Origin: CAWIXB01 sp963839955
GTDB taxonomy: Bacteria > Actinomycetota > Actinomycetes > JACCUZ01
Direction: 5' to 3'
DNA length: 64,000 nt
Assembly: GCA_963839955.1 (NCBI GenBank)
Contig: CAWIXB010000001.1
Coordinates: forward strand, 3,596,001 to 3,660,000
The notes under the pieces were generated by a model that saw nothing but the letters and a program-made list of their open reading frames with translations, was not told the origin of the DNA and did not search any database. A program made the position numbers and the translations under genes. Below, piece after piece: positions 26,941-34,520 of this stretch (position 1 is the first letter of the stretch; each line of letters begins with the position of its first letter).

Positions 26941-27025
26941 GGAGGACTCGCCTAGTGGCCTAGGGCGCACGCTTGGAAAGCGTGTTGGGGGCAACCCCTC
27001 GCGGGTTCGAATCCCGCGTCCTCCG
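26941..27025 (+). tRNA. tRNA-Ser (anticodon GGA)
   Basis: An 85-base class II tRNA. Acceptor stem GGAGGAC pairs with GTCCTCC, the anticodon loop is CTTGGAAAG (GGA, reading UCC/UCU), a long variable arm GTTGGGGGCAACCCC follows, and the T loop is GGTTCGAATC. CCA is encoded directly after (27026-27028). Confidence 0.96.
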
Positions 27026-27114
27026 CCAGCAACGACAACCGCGAACCCGTCTAACGCGGCACCGATGGTCACCGCCTCCCGGTGTCACGGCCGGTCGTTG
27101 CCTATGCTCGCACC

Positions 27115-27411
27115 GTGATATTCAAGGCCATCGGGGATGCGCGGCCGTACCCGGACCATGGCTACAGCCAGCGCCAGTGGGGCGACTTGTCCCCCACCCA
27201 GGTGCGGCTCGACCAGCTCATCACGACGAAGCGGATGCTCGACCTCGACACACTGCTCGCCGAGGACTCGACGTACTTCGGTGACCTGTTCGCCCACGTC
27301 GTCGAGTGGCGCGGCGACCTCTACCTCGAGGACGGGCTGCACCGCGCGCTGCGTGCCGCGCTCCAGCAGCGCATGGTGCTGCACGCGCGCATCCTGTCCC
27401 TGGCCGGCTGA
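27115..27411 (+). CDS. VapB-like conserved actinobacterial protein
   Basis: A 98-residue protein beginning (M/V)IFKAIGDARPYPDHG and ending in GDLYLEDGLHRALRAALQQR. To my knowledge this conserved actinobacterial family is automatically labelled a type II antitoxin of VapB type, but no PIN-domain toxin is adjacent, so a toxin-antitoxin role is unsupported here. GTG 27115 is chosen; the frame upstream runs into the tRNA flank. It precedes the LytR_C gene by 19 bases, a conserved pairing in actinobacteria as far as I recall. Confidence 0.75.
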   Translation: MIFKAIGDARPYPDHGYSQRQWGDLSPTQVRLDQLITTKRMLDLDTLLAEDSTYFGDLFAHVVEWRGDLYLEDGLHRALRAALQQRMVLHARILSLAG

Positions 27412-27430
27412 ACGAGGGGCGGGTGCGCGC

Positions 27431-27994
27431 ATGACCATGTTCACTCCGGCGGGGGTCGGCGGTGGACGGTCGTACCGCCAGCGCGGACGCCGACGGGGAC
27501 GACGTACGGTCGCGGTTCTGCTGACGGTGCTGCTGCTCGCGGGTGCTGCCGGCGCTTGGTGGTGGCTCGACAAACGAGAAGACGACGCGGTGGCGGCGGA
27601 GCCGACGGCAACCTGCCCGCCGGTGGTGCCGCCACCGAAGACCGTGCGCCCACGAGACATCCAGGTGAACGTCTACAACGCCACCCAACGGCGCGGCCTG
27701 GCGGCCCGGGTCGCGGGCGAGCTGCGCAAGCGGCGGTTCCAGATCGGCAAGGTCGAGAACGACCCCCTATCGCGAAAAGTCACCGGCATCGCAGAGATCC
27801 GGTCGAGCCCTCGAGGCGCCGGTGCAGCCCGGACCGTGAGCGCGCAGGCCGGTAAGGTCGTCGCCGTGCCAGACCGCCGCAAGGATGCGTCAGTCGACTT
27901 CGTCATCGGGGCGGCGTTCCGCCGGCTGCAGACACCGGCGCAGGCCGCAGCCGCCCTCGTGCCGACTCCGTCACCGCGGCCGTCGGGCTGCTGA
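27431..27994 (+). CDS. LytR C-terminal domain protein, membrane anchored
   Basis: A 187-residue protein with a basic N terminus (RQRGRRRGRR), one transmembrane helix at about residues 27-45, and an extracytoplasmic LytR_C domain (DIQVNVYNATQRRGLAARVAGELRKRRF). LytR_C domains occur at the C terminus of cell-wall polymer transferases, or alone as here. ATG 27431 starts it; the longer frame upstream overlaps the preceding gene. Function is unknown but probably envelope related. Confidence 0.85.
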   Translation: MTMFTPAGVGGGRSYRQRGRRRGRRTVAVLLTVLLLAGAAGAWWWLDKREDDAVAAEPTATCPPVVPPPKTVRPRDIQVNVYNATQRRGLAARVAGELRKRRFQIGKVENDPLSRKVTGIAEIRSSPRGAGAARTVSAQAGKVVAVPDRRKDASVDFVIGAAFRRLQTPAQAAAALVPTPSPRPSGC

Positions 27995-28030
27995 CGGCGC
28001 TGGGCACTCAGGACAGAGGGCGAGGCGCCA

Positions 28031-28951
28031 GTGGCGGTCATCGAGGTGCACGGCGCGCACAAGCTCTATCGTCGCCGGCGCAAGCCCCCGGAGCGCGCGC
28101 TGGACGGCCTCGACCTGGTCGTCGAGAACGGCGGTGTGCACGGCTTCCTCGGCCCCAACGGATCGGGCAAGACGACGACGATCCGGATCCTCCTGGGCCT
28201 GGTGTCCGCCGACCAGGGCGAGCTTCGGCTGCTGGGCCGGCCTGTCCCGCAGGCACTGCCGGAGGTCATCGGCAATGTCGGTGCGCTCGTCGAGACGCCG
28301 TTGTTCTTCCCGAGCTTCTCCGGCCGGCTCAACCTCCGCCTGCTCGCCGAGACCGCCGGCGTATCGCGCAGCCGGGTCGACGAGTGCCTCGAGATCGTCG
28401 ACCTTCGCGGACGGGCCGACGACCGGTTCAAGGGCTACTCGCTAGGCATGAAGCAACGACTCGGCATCGCCGCTGCGCTGCTCAAGCGCCCGCGACTTCT
28501 CATCCTCGACGAACCGAGCAACGGACTCGACCCGGCCGGCATCCGCGAGGTGCGTCAGCTGATCCAGCGGTTGGGTGCCGACGGGAGCTCGACGGTCTTC
28601 CTGTCGTCGCACCTGCTCACCGAGGTGCAGCAGGTGTGCGACCACGTCTCGATCCTGGCGCGCGGGCGGTGCGTCGCCACCGGCCCGGTCACCGACGTGC
28701 TGGCCGGTCGTTCAACCGGCGACCTGCGGCTGCGCGCGCCAGATCAAGGTGGCGCCCGGGCGGTCCTCGAGCGAGCCGGCTACGCGATCAGTGACCTGCC
28801 CGACGCGTGGTGCGTGCACGCGGTCACCGATCCCAGCCAGCTGACCCGCACGCTTGCCGACGCGGGCCACTACCTCACCGAGCTGTCGCCGATCTCCGCC
28901 GACCTCGAGAGCGTCTTCCTCGACCTGACCGAGAACGTGGAGCCCGCGTGA
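28031..28951 (+). CDS. ABC transporter ATP-binding protein
   Basis: A 306-residue exporter ATPase. Walker A GPNGSGKTTT, signature YSLGMKQRLGI and Walker B LLILDEPSNGLDPAG are intact. The domain is followed by a C-terminal 80-residue extension typical of the DrrA/CcmA group. Its stop overlaps the permease GTG by four bases (GTGA). GTG or ATG alternatives were not needed, since the frame opens with VAVIEVHGAHKLY. Confidence 0.92.
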   Translation: MAVIEVHGAHKLYRRRRKPPERALDGLDLVVENGGVHGFLGPNGSGKTTTIRILLGLVSADQGELRLLGRPVPQALPEVIGNVGALVETPLFFPSFSGRLNLRLLAETAGVSRSRVDECLEIVDLRGRADDRFKGYSLGMKQRLGIAAALLKRPRLLILDEPSNGLDPAGIREVRQLIQRLGADGSSTVFLSSHLLTEVQQVCDHVSILARGRCVATGPVTDVLAGRSTGDLRLRAPDQGGARAVLERAGYAISDLPDAWCVHAVTDPSQLTRTLADAGHYLTELSPISADLESVFLDLTENVEPA

Positions 28952-29997
28952 CCACCACCGAGACCGCGCCCGACGGCGTCTCGCCCGGTGAGCCGACGCG
29001 CAACCGCGGCTCCTTGCTGCGCGCGGAAACACGGCGCCTCATGAGCCGACGCTTCATCCGGCTGCTCGTCCTGCTCACCGCGGTCGGCTACGTCGTCATC
29101 GTGGCGATCACCGGTCTCACCCAGTACGCCAAGGCAGACGCCGCCCGCCTCGCAAAGGCCGAGCAGGCGGCACAGCAGGCCTTCGAGTCACAAGCTGAGC
29201 ACTACAAGCAGTGCATCGACGACGCCAGTCGGCCCGCCGAGGTGCCGGACGAGGAGTACTGCGGGCCCGAGACCAGCCGCGAGGACTTCCGGACGGCCGA
29301 CTTCCTCTCGCCGTCGCCGTTCGCGCTGGCCGACGGACTGCCCTCCGCCGCCGTCGCGGTAGGCGCCGGCACGGCCGCGCTGGCGTTCCTGCTGGGCGCG
29401 ACGTTCATCGGGGCCGAGTGGTCGAGCCGCTCGATCGTGGCGCTGCTGTTCTGGGAGCCGCGCCGCCTGCGCGTCATGGGCGTCAAGCTGCTCGTCACCG
29501 CTGGGGCGGCCGCGCTGCTCGCGGTGGTCGCCCAGGCATCGTGGGTGGTGATGGCGGAGGTGCTTGCGCGGACCCGAGGCACCCGAGCCGGCCTGGAGGC
29601 CGACTTCTGGTCCGACCTGCTCGCGCAGCAGGCCCGCACCGTGCTGCTCGTGGTGCTGGTGGCCCTCGCCGGTTTCGGGCTCGCCAACCTGACCCGCAAC
29701 ACCGGGGCAGCACTCGGCATCATGTTCGTCTACTTCGCCGTCCTAGAGACGGCGGTGCGGGTGGCCTGGCCAGCCGGCCAGCAATTCCTGCTCACCGACA
29801 ACGCGGCCGCGCTGTTGCTGCAGGGGGGCCACCGGATCTTCATCTACCAACAGGTCCGGCTCGCCGACGGGTCGTACACCGAGAACACGCGCGAGATCGT
29901 GCTCAGCAACCCGCACGGCGGACTGGTCATCGCCGCCGTCACCGCGACCGTCGTCTTCGTCGGCCTCGCCCTCTTCAAGAAGCGCGACCTGACCTGA
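28948..29997 (+). CDS. ABC transporter permease
   Basis: A 349-residue membrane protein. After a polar N terminus (RNRGSLLRAETRRLMSRRF) there is one helix, then an extracytoplasmic segment of about 90 residues with a likely disulfide pair (KQCIDD and EEYCGPE), then five helices. FIGAEWSSRSIVALLFWEPRR is the loop typical of ABC-2 permeases. GTG 28948 overlaps the ATPase stop. Substrate unknown. Confidence 0.85.
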   Translation: MTTTETAPDGVSPGEPTRNRGSLLRAETRRLMSRRFIRLLVLLTAVGYVVIVAITGLTQYAKADAARLAKAEQAAQQAFESQAEHYKQCIDDASRPAEVPDEEYCGPETSREDFRTADFLSPSPFALADGLPSAAVAVGAGTAALAFLLGATFIGAEWSSRSIVALLFWEPRRLRVMGVKLLVTAGAAALLAVVAQASWVVMAEVLARTRGTRAGLEADFWSDLLAQQARTVLLVVLVALAGFGLANLTRNTGAALGIMFVYFAVLETAVRVAWPAGQQFLLTDNAAALLLQGGHRIFIYQQVRLADGSYTENTREIVLSNPHGGLVIAAVTATVVFVGLALFKKRDLT

Positions 29998-29998
29998 C

Positions 29999-30034
29999 GC
30001 CGCCGTACGACGTCTTCCTCGTGCGTACGGCGGC
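29999..30034 (+). terminator. Hairpin after the ABC permease
   Basis: A perfect 11-base stem, GCCGCCGTACG and CGTACGGCGGC, with a 14-base loop starts two bases after the permease stop. There is no U-tract, as is common in high-GC terminators. It separates the exporter operon from the coiled-coil gene at 30058. Confidence 0.7.
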
Positions 30035-30057
30035 AGGCAACGGGGAACAGGCATCGG

Positions 30058-30684
30058 ATGCGACTCCCCCTGCCCGGCCCACATGACCTCCTCAGCTCGG
30101 CGGAAGCCATCCGCGACGCGCTGGCGGCGACCCTCGACCTGGTGCCACGCGTCGTCGACGCCATGGGCCGGCTCGAGGAGGTGCTCGACCGCGCGGACGC
30201 CCTCACCGCCCGGGCCGACGCGTTGCTGAGCTCGGCCGAGGACGCCGTCGTACGCAACGACCGCGTGCTGGACAGCGCCGCAGCAGCAACCCGCGACGCG
30301 GATCGCGCTCTGGAGGCGGCCGGGGCGGTGCTGGGCCGCGTCGACGTGTTGCTGACCACGTGGGAGAAGCCCCTGCAGACGCTGGCTCCGGCTGCGCAGA
30401 AGATCGCCGACGCGCTCGACCCGGCCGAGGTGCAGGCCGCCATCTCCCTCATCGACCGGATGCCGGTGGTGCTCGACCACCTGGAGAACGACGTCCTGCC
30501 CATGATGCAGCAGCTCGATCGTGTCGGGCCCGACCTGCACGAGATCCTCGAGATCGTCGAGGACCTGCGCAGGGTCGTCACCGGCCTGCCAGGCGTGAAG
30601 CTGCTGCGCCGCCGTGGCGACGAGGAGCCGCCTCCGGTGGAGGGCAGTGTCCACCAGGACGACGAGCCGGTACGCCGCCGCTAG
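30058..30684 (+). CDS. Coiled-coil protein, function unknown
   Basis: A 208-residue soluble protein that is nearly all helix. Residues 15-110 have regular hydrophobic heptads of Ala/Leu with Asp/Arg (RADALTARADALLSSAEDAV), and a second helical part (LIDRMPVVLDHLENDVLPMMQ) precedes a basic tail. ATG 30058 has GGGGAA about twelve bases upstream. Similar apolipoprotein-like proteins are widespread in actinobacteria without assigned function. Confidence 0.7.
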   Translation: MRLPLPGPHDLLSSAEAIRDALAATLDLVPRVVDAMGRLEEVLDRADALTARADALLSSAEDAVVRNDRVLDSAAAATRDADRALEAAGAVLGRVDVLLTTWEKPLQTLAPAAQKIADALDPAEVQAAISLIDRMPVVLDHLENDVLPMMQQLDRVGPDLHEILEIVEDLRRVVTGLPGVKLLRRRGDEEPPPVEGSVHQDDEPVRRR

Positions 30685-30718
30685 CCCGCGGCCGTTCGGG
30701 GTCGGCGGCCAGAGGCGA

Positions 30719-31036
30719 TCACCCTGCCTTAGCCGCGTCGGTCCTGGTCATCGTGGAGGCGTAGCCACCGCCCCCGGGGTAGACCCATGCGCCGTCCATG
30801 ACGGAGTCGTGGTCGTCGAAGGTGCCCCGGAAGAAGGCCGGTGACCCCTTCTGGCCGGCCCAGATGGTCAGCGTGTCGCCTCGAGCCCTTCAGTGATCTG
30901 CTCCCGGCCAAGACCATCCTGGTCTGGCGACGCCGAGCTTGCTCTCCAGGGCTACGAGAGTTCCTCCGCGTCGCCCGAGCCGCGCCAGGTGGGCGACCAG
31001 GTCCTCGGCGACGGTACGGGAGTTGGCCAGCTTCCG
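30719..31036 (-). pseudogene. Gene remnants beside tRNA-Ser
   Basis: One minus-strand frame is open from 31036 to 30719 apart from a TGA at 30890-30892, and has no usable ATG or GTG for a long product. The first part (RKLANSRTVAEDLVAHLARL) and the second part (GTFDDHDSVMDGAWVYPGGG then GYASTMTRT) both have coding-like composition. The second resembles the C-terminal end of a small beta-rich protein. The 5' ends are missing. I read it as decayed remains of one or two genes lying directly 3' of tRNA-Ser(CGA). Confidence 0.6.
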
Positions 31037-31053
31037 ACGTCACGCAGTCTTGG

Positions 31054-31140
31054 CGGTGGCGGTGGGATTTGAACCCACGGAGGGCGTGAACCCTCACACG
31101 CTTTCGAGGCGTGCTCCTTCGGCCGCTCGGACACGCCACC
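31054..31140 (-). tRNA. tRNA-Ser (anticodon CGA)
   Basis: A class II tRNA on the minus strand. Acceptor GGTGGCG pairs with CGCCACC, the anticodon loop is CCTCGAAAG (CGA, reading UCG), with a long variable arm and T loop GGTTCAAATC. CCA is encoded next (31053-31051). It lies 11 bases upstream of the tadA stop region and next to gene debris. Confidence 0.96.
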
Positions 31141-31150
31141 GCCGCAGAGG

Positions 31151-31639
31151 TTACCGGACCTCTTCGGGCCCCCGGGCGGGCGCGTCGCGGCGCTCCTGGA
31201 AGAACGCGCGCAGCAGGGCCGCAGACTCGTCGGCGAGCACTCCGCCGACGACCTCGGGTCGGTGGTTGAGCCGGCGGTCGCGCACGACGTCCCACACGGA
31301 CCCGACCGCGCCGGCCTTGGGGTCGTCCGCGCCGTAGACGAGGAGCCCGACCCTGGCCAGCACGAGGGCGCCGGCACACATCGTGCACGGCTCGAGGGTG
31401 ACGACGAGGGTGCAGCCGGTGAGCCGCCAGGACCCGAGCGCCGCCGCGGCTGCCCGGATCGCGACAACCTCGGCGTGGGCGGTCGGGTCGCCCTCGACCT
31501 CGCGGGCGTTGTGGCCGCGCCCGATCACCTGACCGGTCTGGTCGACTACGACCGCGCCGACCGGCACATCGGCACCGGGAAGCGCGAGCGACGCCTCCGA
31601 CAGCGCGAACCGCATCCACTCGTCGTACCTCTCCCGCAC
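31151..31639 (-). CDS. tadA: tRNA adenosine(34) deaminase
   Basis: A 162-residue zinc deaminase that makes inosine at position 34 of tRNA-Arg(ACG). The zinc and catalytic residues are PTAHAEVVAI (His, Glu) and TLEPCTMCAGAL (two Cys). GTG 31639 starts the usual N terminus; ATG 31615 is eight codons further in. Its substrate tRNA-Arg(ACG) lies in this window at 47048-47120. It follows its accessory-protein gene by five bases. Confidence 0.95.
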   Translation of the reverse strand: MRERYDEWMRFALSEASLALPGADVPVGAVVVDQTGQVIGRGHNAREVEGDPTAHAEVVAIRAAAAALGSWRLTGCTLVVTLEPCTMCAGALVLARVGLLVYGADDPKAGAVGSVWDVVRDRRLNHRPEVVGGVLADESAALLRAFFQERRDAPARGPEEVR

Positions 31640-31644
31640 ACCCG

Positions 31645-32091
31645 TCAGCGTAGGGAGTCGAGGGCCTCCTCGAAGCCGGCGGCCGCGGCGACCATGGCGA
31701 GTGCATCCATCGGCGGCACCTCGTCGTCGCACATCTCCTGCAATGTCTCCGGCGACGTGCCCAGGTCGGCGAGGAGGTCGATGTCGCCACCGCAGGTACC
31801 GGGCAGCTCTTCGTCGGGGTCTTCCTCCAGCTCGAGCAACGCGGCGTAGGGGCTGCGAGCGGCCCCGGCCATGTCGGACAGGAACACGCGAGGGTCATCG
31901 TCACCGTCGATGCGTACGGCGGCCCACCAGGCGTCCTCTCGCTCCACGATGAGCAGCACGGGATCGTCGTCGTTCTCGAGCAGCCGCAGCGAGTCCGCGA
32001 GCTCGTCCAGACTGTCGACGCTGTCCACGTCGATGTCGCGGGCGAACCACTTGTCCGCCTCGCGTACCAGCACCGCGGTGAAGTACGACAC
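31645..32091 (-). CDS. tRNA adenosine deaminase-associated protein
   Basis: A 148-residue very acidic protein (about one third Asp/Glu in places, for example ENDDDPVLL and ELEEDPDEELPG), of a family found upstream of tadA in actinobacteria and named for that position. It starts MSYFTAVLVREADKWFARDI and ends in a helical segment (MDALAMVAAAAGFEEALDSL). The biochemical role is unknown. The downstream neighbour 32137-32628 is a clear paralogue. Confidence 0.85.
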   Translation of the reverse strand: MSYFTAVLVREADKWFARDIDVDSVDSLDELADSLRLLENDDDPVLLIVEREDAWWAAVRIDGDDDPRVFLSDMAGAARSPYAALLELEEDPDEELPGTCGGDIDLLADLGTSPETLQEMCDDEVPPMDALAMVAAAAGFEEALDSLR

Positions 32092-32136
32092 CTCTACTCC
32101 TGAAGGACTCGCTGAGGCCCTGTGCTGACCTCCGGC

Positions 32137-32628
32137 TCAGACCAGATCGACGTCGACCGCCCGGTCGAACTGGTCGCCGAAACCGATGCGGGCTGCGATC
32201 TGCGCGAGCATCTCATCGGGGTAGAGCTCGAGGTCGCCGCAGATCGCTCGCAGCTCCATCGCGCTCACCCCCAGGTCGCCGAAGAGGGCGAGATCGCCGG
32301 CCGGACGCACCGTCTCGTCGTCGCCGTCCTCGTCGTCGGTGAAGGGTTCATCAAGCAGCTCCAGCGCCGCCGCGGCGATCGGCCATTCGCCGGCCGCCGT
32401 CACGTCGGAGAGCAGCAGGCGCACGTGGTCGCCTTGGAGGCGTACGGCAAGGAAGAAGTCGTCCCCGAAGGAGCTGAGTCCGAGCCCGACACCCTCGGTC
32501 GGCTGCTGACGCACCGCCGCCACGAACGCGTCGAGGCCGTCAGCCGCCCGCGGCGGGAGCGGGCAGACCTGCCAACGCTCGTCTTCGCGGTAGGCGACCA
32601 AGGCGAAGTCCACGAGCGTCTCTTTCAT
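32137..32628 (-). CDS. tRNA adenosine deaminase-associated protein, second paralogue
   Basis: A 163-residue acidic protein with the same plan as the gene at 31645: an N-terminal [15 protein letters not shown] strand matching the FTAVLVREADKWFA part of its neighbour, a middle [21 protein letters not shown] (compare VFLSDMAGAARSPYAALLEL), and a C-terminal [20 protein letters not shown] (compare IDLLADLGTSPETLQEMC). GGAGGTGACG before ATG 32628 fixes the start over the longer frame to 32748. Tandem duplication is the simplest explanation. Confidence 0.82.
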   Translation of the reverse strand: MKETLVDFALVAYREDERWQVCPLPPRAADGLDAFVAAVRQQPTEGVGLGLSSFGDDFFLAVRLQGDHVRLLLSDVTAAGEWPIAAAALELLDEPFTDDEDGDDETVRPAGDLALFGDLGVSAMELRAICGDLELYPDEMLAQIAARIGFGDQFDRAVDVDLV

Positions 32629-32738
32629 CGTCACCTCCGCCGCGTCCGCATCCGACCGTCCTTGGCATCGTGGCAGAGAATCGCCACCAGCGGCAGGGGC
32701 AAACGCCCCAGCTCGTCGGGGCACTACGTTGTGGGGCC

Positions 32739-33374
32739 ATGCGGACACACGTCGCCGACCACCCCCTGGTCGCTCACAAGCTCACCGCGCTGCGTGACGA
32801 GCGCACCGACAGCCCGACGTTCCGGCGGCTGGCCGACGAGCTGGTCACCCTGCTCGCCTACGAGGCGACGCGCGACGTTCGGACCGAACCCACCGAAATC
32901 CGTACACCGGTGGCACCGGCGACCGGCCTCCGGCTCGCCTCGCCCAAGCCCCTCGTCGTGCCCATCCTGCGGGCCGGCCTCGGGATGCTGGACGGGATGA
33001 TGCGGCTGCTGCCCACGGCCGAGGTTGGGTTCCTGGGCATGATCCGCGACGAGAAGACGCTGCAGGCATCCACCTACGCGACCCGGCTGCCCGACGACCT
33101 CTCCGGCCGCCAGTGCTACGTGCTCGACCCGATGCTCGCCACCGGCGGCACCCTGGTCGCCGCCCTGACCTACCTCATCGAGCGTGGGGCCGACGACATC
33201 ACCGCGATCTGCCTCCTGGCAGCCCCCGAGGGGGTGGCGGTCATGGAGGAGGCCTTCGGGGAGGGGGTGCCGGTGCAGATCGTGACCGCCGGGCTGGACG
33301 AGCGGCTCAACGAGCACGGCTACATCATCCCCGGGCTCGGCGACGCCGGAGATCGGCTGTACGGCGTCCTCTGA
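32739..33374 (+). CDS. upp: Uracil phosphoribosyltransferase
   Basis: A 211-residue salvage enzyme converting uracil and PRPP to UMP. The PRPP loop is [16 protein letters not shown], the early [13 protein letters not shown] and the C-terminal [12 protein letters not shown] uracil-binding loop are intact. ATG 32739 gives the usual [15 protein letters not shown] start; the longer frame to 32670 overlaps the divergent gene's promoter. Confidence 0.97.
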   Translation: MRTHVADHPLVAHKLTALRDERTDSPTFRRLADELVTLLAYEATRDVRTEPTEIRTPVAPATGLRLASPKPLVVPILRAGLGMLDGMMRLLPTAEVGFLGMIRDEKTLQASTYATRLPDDLSGRQCYVLDPMLATGGTLVAALTYLIERGADDITAICLLAAPEGVAVMEEAFGEGVPVQIVTAGLDERLNEHGYIIPGLGDAGDRLYGVL

Positions 33375-33481
33375 GCGGCGCTGAGCCCCCGGGAGGCCCA
33401 CCCCTTGGCGTGTCGGGGGTCCCGGGGTAAGACTGAGGACGCCAGAATGTCTTGGTTACCCCCAACTGGGAGGAGCCCCCC

Positions 33482-33643
33482 ATGGGCACCGTGAAACGTG
33501 CTCTGATCTGGCTCGGCATCGCCTTCGTCGCTTACACGATCTTCACTGCACCTGACCAGGCCGCTGACATGGTGCAAAGCGGGGTCGACGGGATCTCCAC
33601 GGCAGCCAGCTCGCTCGGCGACTTCTTCGACGCATTGGTGTGA
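33482..33643 (+). CDS. Small membrane protein, 53 residues
   Basis: ATG 33482 follows GGGAGGAG by seven bases. The product has one hydrophobic helix (ALIWLGIAFVAYTIFTA) and an amphipathic C-terminal helix ending SSLGDFFDALV. Its stop overlaps the GTG of the PH-domain gene by four bases, so the two are coupled. The family has no function known to me; it may stabilise or partner the PH-domain protein. Confidence 0.7.
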   Translation: MGTVKRALIWLGIAFVAYTIFTAPDQAADMVQSGVDGISTAASSLGDFFDALV

Positions 33644-34188
33644 GCACCGTTCTCGACAACCTTTCGGGATTTCGCGGGATCGAGCGCTTCCTCCTCCCGA
33701 CCGAGCGCCGCGTCATCACCGTCCGCCGCCACTGGGCGATCCTCCTCGAGCCGATGCTCAGCGTGCTCGGGGGGCTGATCGTGCTGTTCGTCCTCGACGC
33801 GGTGCTGGCGCCGGAAGTGCCGCTGATGCGCGACCTCCTGCTGATCGGGTGGGTGATCCTCGCCCTGCGGCTTGTCTGGCGGCTGCTCGAGTGGCAGCAG
33901 GAGTGGTTCGTCGTCACCGACCGGCGACTGCTGCTGCGCTCGGGCATCCTCACCCGCAAGATCGGGATGATGCCGCTCATCAAGGTGACGGACATGAGCT
34001 ACGAGCGACCGCTGGTGGGCCGTGCTCTGGGCTACGGCGAGATCATCATCGAGTCGGCTGGCCAGGACCAGGCCTTGCACCGGGTGCGCTACCTGCCGCA
34101 TCCCGACGGGCTCTACTCCGAGATCTGCGAGTTGCTCTTCGGCCCGCAGTCGCCCACGCCCGGCATCGGCGGCATGTACCGGGAGTAG
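33640..34188 (+). CDS. PH domain-containing membrane protein (bPH_2 type)
   Basis: A 182-residue protein. Two hydrophobic helices (LLEPMLSVLGGLIVLFVLDAV and LLLIGWVILALRLVWRLL) are followed by a bacterial PH fold: WQQEWFVVTDRRLLLRSGILTRKIGMMPLIKVTDMSYERP is the typical core, read here across its strands. Such YdbS/YdbT-like proteins are membrane bound and of unclear role. It starts at GTG 33640 within the preceding stop. Confidence 0.85.
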   Translation: MSTVLDNLSGFRGIERFLLPTERRVITVRRHWAILLEPMLSVLGGLIVLFVLDAVLAPEVPLMRDLLLIGWVILALRLVWRLLEWQQEWFVVTDRRLLLRSGILTRKIGMMPLIKVTDMSYERPLVGRALGYGEIIIESAGQDQALHRVRYLPHPDGLYSEICELLFGPQSPTPGIGGMYRE

Positions 34189-34196
34189 CCGGGCGC

Positions 34197-34391
34197 CTAC
34201 GGCGTGAACGCGGTCGTGCCGCCGCTGACGATCGCCACGAGCAGCACGATCACCACTACGGCGAGCAGACCCATGATCACGGCGACGTTGCGCTGTTGAC
34301 TGCTGCGCTCCTGCTCTTCGCGTGCCGCCTCTTCCATCGCCTGGCGGACGCGGTGGTCCCGCTTGGAATCGTGGGAACCCTGCGGGGACAT
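34197..34391 (-). CDS. Small single-pass membrane protein
   Basis: A 64-residue protein: a charged helical N terminus (KRDHRVRQAMEEAAREEQER) and one C-terminal transmembrane helix (VAVIMGLLAVVVIVLLVAIVSG). It is tail-anchored in layout. The ATG at 34391 has GAGGA nine bases upstream. Function unknown. It converges on the PH-domain gene, ending eight bases from its stop. Confidence 0.6.
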   Translation of the reverse strand: MSPQGSHDSKRDHRVRQAMEEAAREEQERSSQQRNVAVIMGLLAVVVIVLLVAIVSGGTTAFTP

Positions 34392-34520
34392 GACGTCCTC
34401 CTCATCAGTCGGTACAGAAAGCGACTCAACACAGGGCCTGTCGCACTCCTTCCCATGCGGTGAGCAGGCCCCAAACCCCCGCGCGGGCCGGGAGTGAGCG
34501 CAATCACACGTATTTGTGCC

